A DNA stretch of 8,595 bases from an uncultured Gemmatimonadaceae bacterium (GTDB lineage Bacteria > Gemmatimonadota > Gemmatimonadetes > Gemmatimonadales > Gemmatimonadaceae): the NCBI GenBank assembly GCA_955652635.1, contig CATPBN010000105.1:1-8595 (forward strand), written 5' to 3'. Positions within the stretch are counted from its first letter, which is position 1. Every line of letters starts with the position of its first letter. The notes below the pieces were generated by a model. It was not told the origin of the DNA. It searched no databases and saw only the letters and a program-made list of their open reading frames with translations. The position numbers were made by a program, and so were the translations under genes. Positions 5,680 to 8,595 of this stretch are shown here, one piece after another.

Positions 5680-7725
5680 ATGCTCGCCCCACAATCAGCC
5701 CCACCTTCTTCTCCGTCGACATCCGGCCAATCGCTGGAGGACCTCTGCATCAACGCGATCAGAGTCCTGGCGATGGATGCAGTTCAGAAAGCCGACTCGG
5801 GCCATCCGGGAACGCCGATGGCGCTCGCGCCGCTCGCCTACGTCCTCTGGACACAACACCTGCGCTACAATCCGGCGGATCCGAACTGGCTCAACCGTGA
5901 TCGCTTCGTGTTATCTGCTGGCCACGCTTCGATGTTGCTGTACAGCGTGCTCTATCTCACCGGGTACGATCTCACGCTCGACGATCTGAAGCAGTTCCGG
6001 CAATGGGAGAGCAAGACCCCAGGTCATCCCGAGTACGGATACACACACGGCGTCGAGACGACAACCGGTCCACTTGGCCAGGGCGTCGGCAACGCGGTAG
6101 GTATGGCGGTCGGAGAAGCCCACATGGCCGCGGTATTCAACCGTGACCAGAAAATCTTCGATCACAACATCTACTTCATCGCCAGTGATGGCGACATGAT
6201 GGAAGGCGTCTCGCATGAAGCAGCGTCCTTCGCTGGCCACCACAAGCTGGGCAAGCTGATCGGCTTCTACGACGACAACCACATCACGATCGAAGGGGAC
6301 ACCGCACTTACCTTCAGCGACGACACTGCCGCTCGATATGCCGCTTACGGGTGGCACACCCAGCGCGTCGCCGACGTCAACGATCTCGCTGCCCTCAATC
6401 GGGCGATCGATGCAGCGAAAGCGGAAACGTCCCGTCCTTCAATGATCGTCGTTCGCTCTCACATCGGTTACGGAAGCCCAAACAAGCACGACACCGCCGA
6501 GGCACATGGATCGGCGCTCGGAGTCGAAGAGATCAAGCTCACCAAGCAGGCGCTCGGATATCCGTCGCAGGAGCCGTTTTACGTCGCTCCCGAAGCGCTT
6601 CGGTTCTGGCGCGAAGCGGCGAAACGGCGAGCAAAGACGGAAGACGAATGGAAGAAAGTCTACGACGCTTACAAGGCGGCGAACCCAGGACTCGAGAAGG
6701 AGTTGCAACGCCGTTTGCGCGGTGATCTCCCCGACGGGTGGGAGGCCGCGCTTCCGACGTTCACGGCGAAAGACGGAAACGTGGCAAGCCGCGCCGCCTC
6801 TGGCGTCGTCATCAACGCGATCGCCGGCAAGATCCCGGAGTTGATCGGCGGCTCTGCCGATCTGGCGAGCTCGACGAACACGATCATCAAGGGCGAGCCG
6901 AGCTTTTCCGCCGACAGTTATGCCGGTCGCAATTTCCATTTCGGAATTCGCGAGCACGGGATGGGATCGATCATGAACGGAATGTCTCTGACCGGCGGAA
7001 TCATACCATACGGTGCGACGTTCCTGATCTTCTCCGATTACATGCGGCCCCCAGTCAGATTGGCGTGCATCATGAGTCGGCACGTCATATACGTTTACAC
7101 CCATGATTCGATCGGACTCGGCGAAGATGGTCCCACCCACCAGCCGATCGAACAGCTCAGCGCACTGCGCGCGATTCCTGACATGACACTGATCAGACCA
7201 GCGGATGCTTCAGAGACCGCCGAGGCCTGGCGGGTTGCGCTCAAGCACAAAAACGGTCCCGTCGCTCTGGTGCTGACCCGGCAAAAGTTGTCGTTCATCG
7301 ACAGGACGAAGTACGCGCCGGCGACCGGGCTGGCGCGAGGAGCCTACGTTCTCGCTGACGCACCAGGCGGTGCCCCCGAGGTAGTCCTCATCTCGAGCGG
7401 ATCGGAAGTCGGACTCATTCTCGACGCGCAAAAGAAGTTGGAGGCTGACGGCATCCGTGCGCGCACAGTCAGCATGCCGAGCCACGAGCTCTTCGCCAGA
7501 CAGGACGAATCGTATCGCAACAGCGTGTTGCCCAAAGGCGTTCGGCGCATCGCGATGGAGGCCGCGCACCCGATGTCGTGGTACCGCTGGGTCGGCGATG
7601 ACGGAGTCATACTCGGCCTTGAGCGTTTCGGCGCATCGGCGCCGGCAGCGACTATCTACACCCACCTCGGCATCACGGTAGATCGAATGGTCGAGACCGC
7701 CAAGAAACTCCTGAGTAAGAACTAG
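5680..7725 (+). CDS. tkt: Transketolase
   Basis: A full-length transketolase of 681 residues (E. coli TktA is about 660), a thiamine diphosphate enzyme that moves two-carbon ketol units between sugar phosphates in the pentose phosphate pathway. Visible features are 'DAVQKADSGHPGTPM' (H42), 'SAGHASMLLYS' (H82), the ThDP/metal motif 'SDGDMMEGVSHEA' (D170 to E175) ending at N200 in 'FYDDN', the catalytic glutamate E425 in 'FGIREHGMG', and 'GEDGPTHQPIEQL' (481-493). The usual first Gly of GDG is Ser here (SDG), a minor substitution. The Pro/Ser-rich first 17 residues precede the conserved start 'LEDLCINAIRVLAMDAV'. A GAGGT at 5663-5667, overlapping the previous stop, lies 12 nt before the ATG, a somewhat long spacing. 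It lies in the dioxygenase-hydrolase operon, which is an unusual location for this central-metabolism gene. All active-site parts are intact. Confidence 0.97.
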   Translation: MLAPQSAPPSSPSTSGQSLEDLCINAIRVLAMDAVQKADSGHPGTPMALAPLAYVLWTQHLRYNPADPNWLNRDRFVLSAGHASMLLYSVLYLTGYDLTLDDLKQFRQWESKTPGHPEYGYTHGVETTTGPLGQGVGNAVGMAVGEAHMAAVFNRDQKIFDHNIYFIASDGDMMEGVSHEAASFAGHHKLGKLIGFYDDNHITIEGDTALTFSDDTAARYAAYGWHTQRVADVNDLAALNRAIDAAKAETSRPSMIVVRSHIGYGSPNKHDTAEAHGSALGVEEIKLTKQALGYPSQEPFYVAPEALRFWREAAKRRAKTEDEWKKVYDAYKAANPGLEKELQRRLRGDLPDGWEAALPTFTAKDGNVASRAASGVVINAIAGKIPELIGGSADLASSTNTIIKGEPSFSADSYAGRNFHFGIREHGMGSIMNGMSLTGGIIPYGATFLIFSDYMRPPVRLACIMSRHVIYVYTHDSIGLGEDGPTHQPIEQLSALRAIPDMTLIRPADASETAEAWRVALKHKNGPVALVLTRQKLSFIDRTKYAPATGLARGAYVLADAPGGAPEVVLISSGSEVGLILDAQKKLEADGIRARTVSMPSHELFARQDESYRNSVLPKGVRRIAMEAAHPMSWYRWVGDDGVILGLERFGASAPAATIYTHLGITVDRMVETAKKLLSKN

Positions 7726-7735
7726 GCTGGTCATC

Positions 7736-8383
7736 GTGAACGGTAATGAGCCAACCCTTCGCGACATCAGCGTCATGCTCAATCCCGACACGCCAGAGTG
7801 GCCCGGAGATACGCCATTCACCTGTGGATGGGCTTCGTTGATCGGCGCAGGCGCGAGCGTCAACGTTTCGTCATTCAGCTCGAGTCCGCACGTTGGCACG
7901 CACGCTGATGCGCCGATCCACGTCCGCGAAGGGTGGTCAGGCTCGCACGAGCTGTCGCTGGACGCTTTCTTCGGTCCCGCCATTGTTGTAGACGTTTCGA
8001 GTCTCAGCAAAGAGATCGAGATGGAGGATCTTGAGAAAATTCAGTCGCTGCCCTTTGTGGAGCGACTTCTTCTTCGTACCGGGCGGACGATTGCCAGCGG
8101 CGCATTCCCGGAGGACTGGCCAACTCTGTCTGAATCCTGTGTCCGAACACTGCTTGGTCGGGGGCTCCGTTTACTCGGTGTCGACGCACCTTCCGTCGAT
8201 CCAAGGGAGAGCAAGAACCTACCCGTGCATCACATGCTCTTCTCGGAAAATGCCGCGATCCTGGAGAATCTCGATCTACGGAGAGTGACCCCAACGATGT
8301 ACGAGCTGATGGCATTCCCGTTAAAGCTCATGGCCCTGGATGCGGCGCCTGTCCGCGCGGTGCTCCGTCAGATCGTTGGGTAA
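7736..8383 (+). CDS. Cyclase-family metal hydrolase, probable arylformamidase (KynB-like)
   Basis: A 215-residue member of the cyclase family (arylformamidase KynB and relatives). The N-terminus 'LRDISVMLNPDTPEWPGDTPF' resembles KynB closely. The zinc motif is 'SPHVGTHADAPIH': H52, H56, D58 and H62, with the same spacing as the KynB metal site (as recalled, His50, His54, Asp56 and His60). H165 and E177 are 12 residues apart, like the remaining KynB pair (His160, Glu172). KynB hydrolyses N-formylkynurenine to kynurenine and formate in tryptophan breakdown; related cyclases act on isatin or other amides, so the substrate is tentative. No other kynurenine-pathway gene is in view. The GTG start is 10 nt after the transketolase stop with only a weak AGG upstream; the nearby ATG at 7746 is out of frame. 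It is the last gene of the apparent operon. Confidence 0.85.
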   Translation: MNGNEPTLRDISVMLNPDTPEWPGDTPFTCGWASLIGAGASVNVSSFSSSPHVGTHADAPIHVREGWSGSHELSLDAFFGPAIVVDVSSLSKEIEMEDLEKIQSLPFVERLLLRTGRTIASGAFPEDWPTLSESCVRTLLGRGLRLLGVDAPSVDPRESKNLPVHHMLFSENAAILENLDLRRVTPTMYELMAFPLKLMALDAAPVRAVLRQIVG

Positions 8384-8492
8384 CACGCTGACGTCGCTGG
8401 ATGCATCGATGTCGCGTGCCATGATACGACCCAGAGTGTTCCCGAATCATCGACATTCGCCTTGACTCTCTGATGGCCGGCGACCGATAACC
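8384..8492 (+). other. Intergenic spacer after the metabolic operon
   Basis: No gene was found in this 109-bp gap. Two weak inverted repeats are visible: GACGTCG with CGATGTC (about 8390-8413, one G-T pair) and CGAAT/ATTCG (8443-8447 and 8455-8459, 7-nt loop). Neither is followed by a T-run, so no intrinsic terminator can be called. TTGACT at 8462-8467 resembles a -35, with GATAAC at 8486-8491 at 18-nt spacing. That start would fall after the ATG of the next gene, so this pair cannot serve that gene as annotated. Confidence 0.4.
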
Positions 8493-8595
8493 ATGTTCAG
8501 ACGTACGTTGATTGTCGCTGTGGTATTGGCATCGCTGGCTTTTTCTATTCAGGCGCAGCAGCAGCGCCGGTCCGGTCGAGGGGGAGTCACGGCAC
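8493..8595 (+). CDS. N-terminus of a secreted protein of unknown function
   Basis: The window ends 34 codons into this gene. It begins MFRRTLIVAVVLASLAFS, a classic signal peptide: basic residues, a hydrophobic core, then a likely cleavage after 'IQA'. A Gln/Arg/Gly-rich segment follows (QQQRRSGRGG). Nothing visible identifies the mature protein. It is on the same strand as the metabolic operon but 109 nt away, so it may have its own promoter. No strong Shine-Dalgarno is seen before the ATG. The signal peptide makes a real gene likely, but the call rests on a short piece. Confidence 0.6.
   Translation, partial: MFRRTLIVAVVLASLAFSIQAQQQRRSGRGGVTA

Noticed and set aside
7210..8010. A 266-codon open frame on the minus strand across the transketolase/KynB junction
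   Set aside because: It is antisense to two strongly supported genes and shows no domain or signal.
8473..8490. Five-codon frame ATG GCC GGC GAC CGA TAA just before the last gene
   Set aside because: It is far too short to support without conservation, and no ribosome site is evident. A leader-peptide role would be pure guesswork.
8462..8491. TTGACT-18 nt-GATAAC as a promoter for the last gene
   Set aside because: The predicted start would lie just after the ATG at 8493, so it cannot drive that gene as annotated.

Overview
The window is GC-rich, densely packed chromosomal bacterial DNA. The ECF sigma factor ends in a 'SVGTxLxRARRRL'-type region 4, and two signal peptides end in '...SAQ' and '...QAQ'. 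Together with a large secreted VIT/vWA protein, this suggests a Gemmatimonadota- or Acidobacteriota-like soil or environmental organism. That placement is an inference from style, not from a marker gene. No rRNA, tRNA, CRISPR array, insertion sequence or phage gene was seen, and no gene-free stretch exceeds about 110 bases.

The left half (1-3963) reads on the minus strand. In order of transcription it holds a soluble PAS-GGDEF diguanylate cyclase (3963-3055), a 108-bp gap, a secreted VIT/von Willebrand A protein (2946-676), an ECF sigma factor with a GTG start (671-153), and a zinc-finger anti-sigma factor that runs off the left edge (166-1). The last three are almost certainly one operon: the gaps are 4 nt and then a 14-nt overlap. 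The gap before the VIT gene contains a hairpin over the GGDEF stop codon, an ECF-like promoter candidate and a perfect 8-bp inverted repeat 7 nt before the VIT start codon.

The right half (4064-8595) reads on the plus strand, divergent from the left across a 100-bp gap. It holds a PcpA/MhqO-type two-module VOC ring-cleaving dioxygenase, an MhqD-like serine hydrolase (ATGA overlap), a complete transketolase 15 nt later, and a KynB-like cyclase-family metal hydrolase 10 nt after that. This layout is operon-like. After a 109-bp gap comes the start of a secreted protein cut by the right edge.

Functionally, the left block looks like an envelope or stress sensing unit: secreted adhesion-type protein, sigma factor, anti-sigma factor, with a c-di-GMP enzyme upstream. 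The right block looks like handling of hydroquinone or aromatic compounds (dioxygenase plus hydrolase) joined to central carbon metabolism (transketolase) and possibly tryptophan or aryl-amide breakdown. No gene family here is new. The unusual points are the co-operonic VIT protein and ECF pair, the regulatory-looking inverted repeat before it, and the makeup of the plus-strand cluster.
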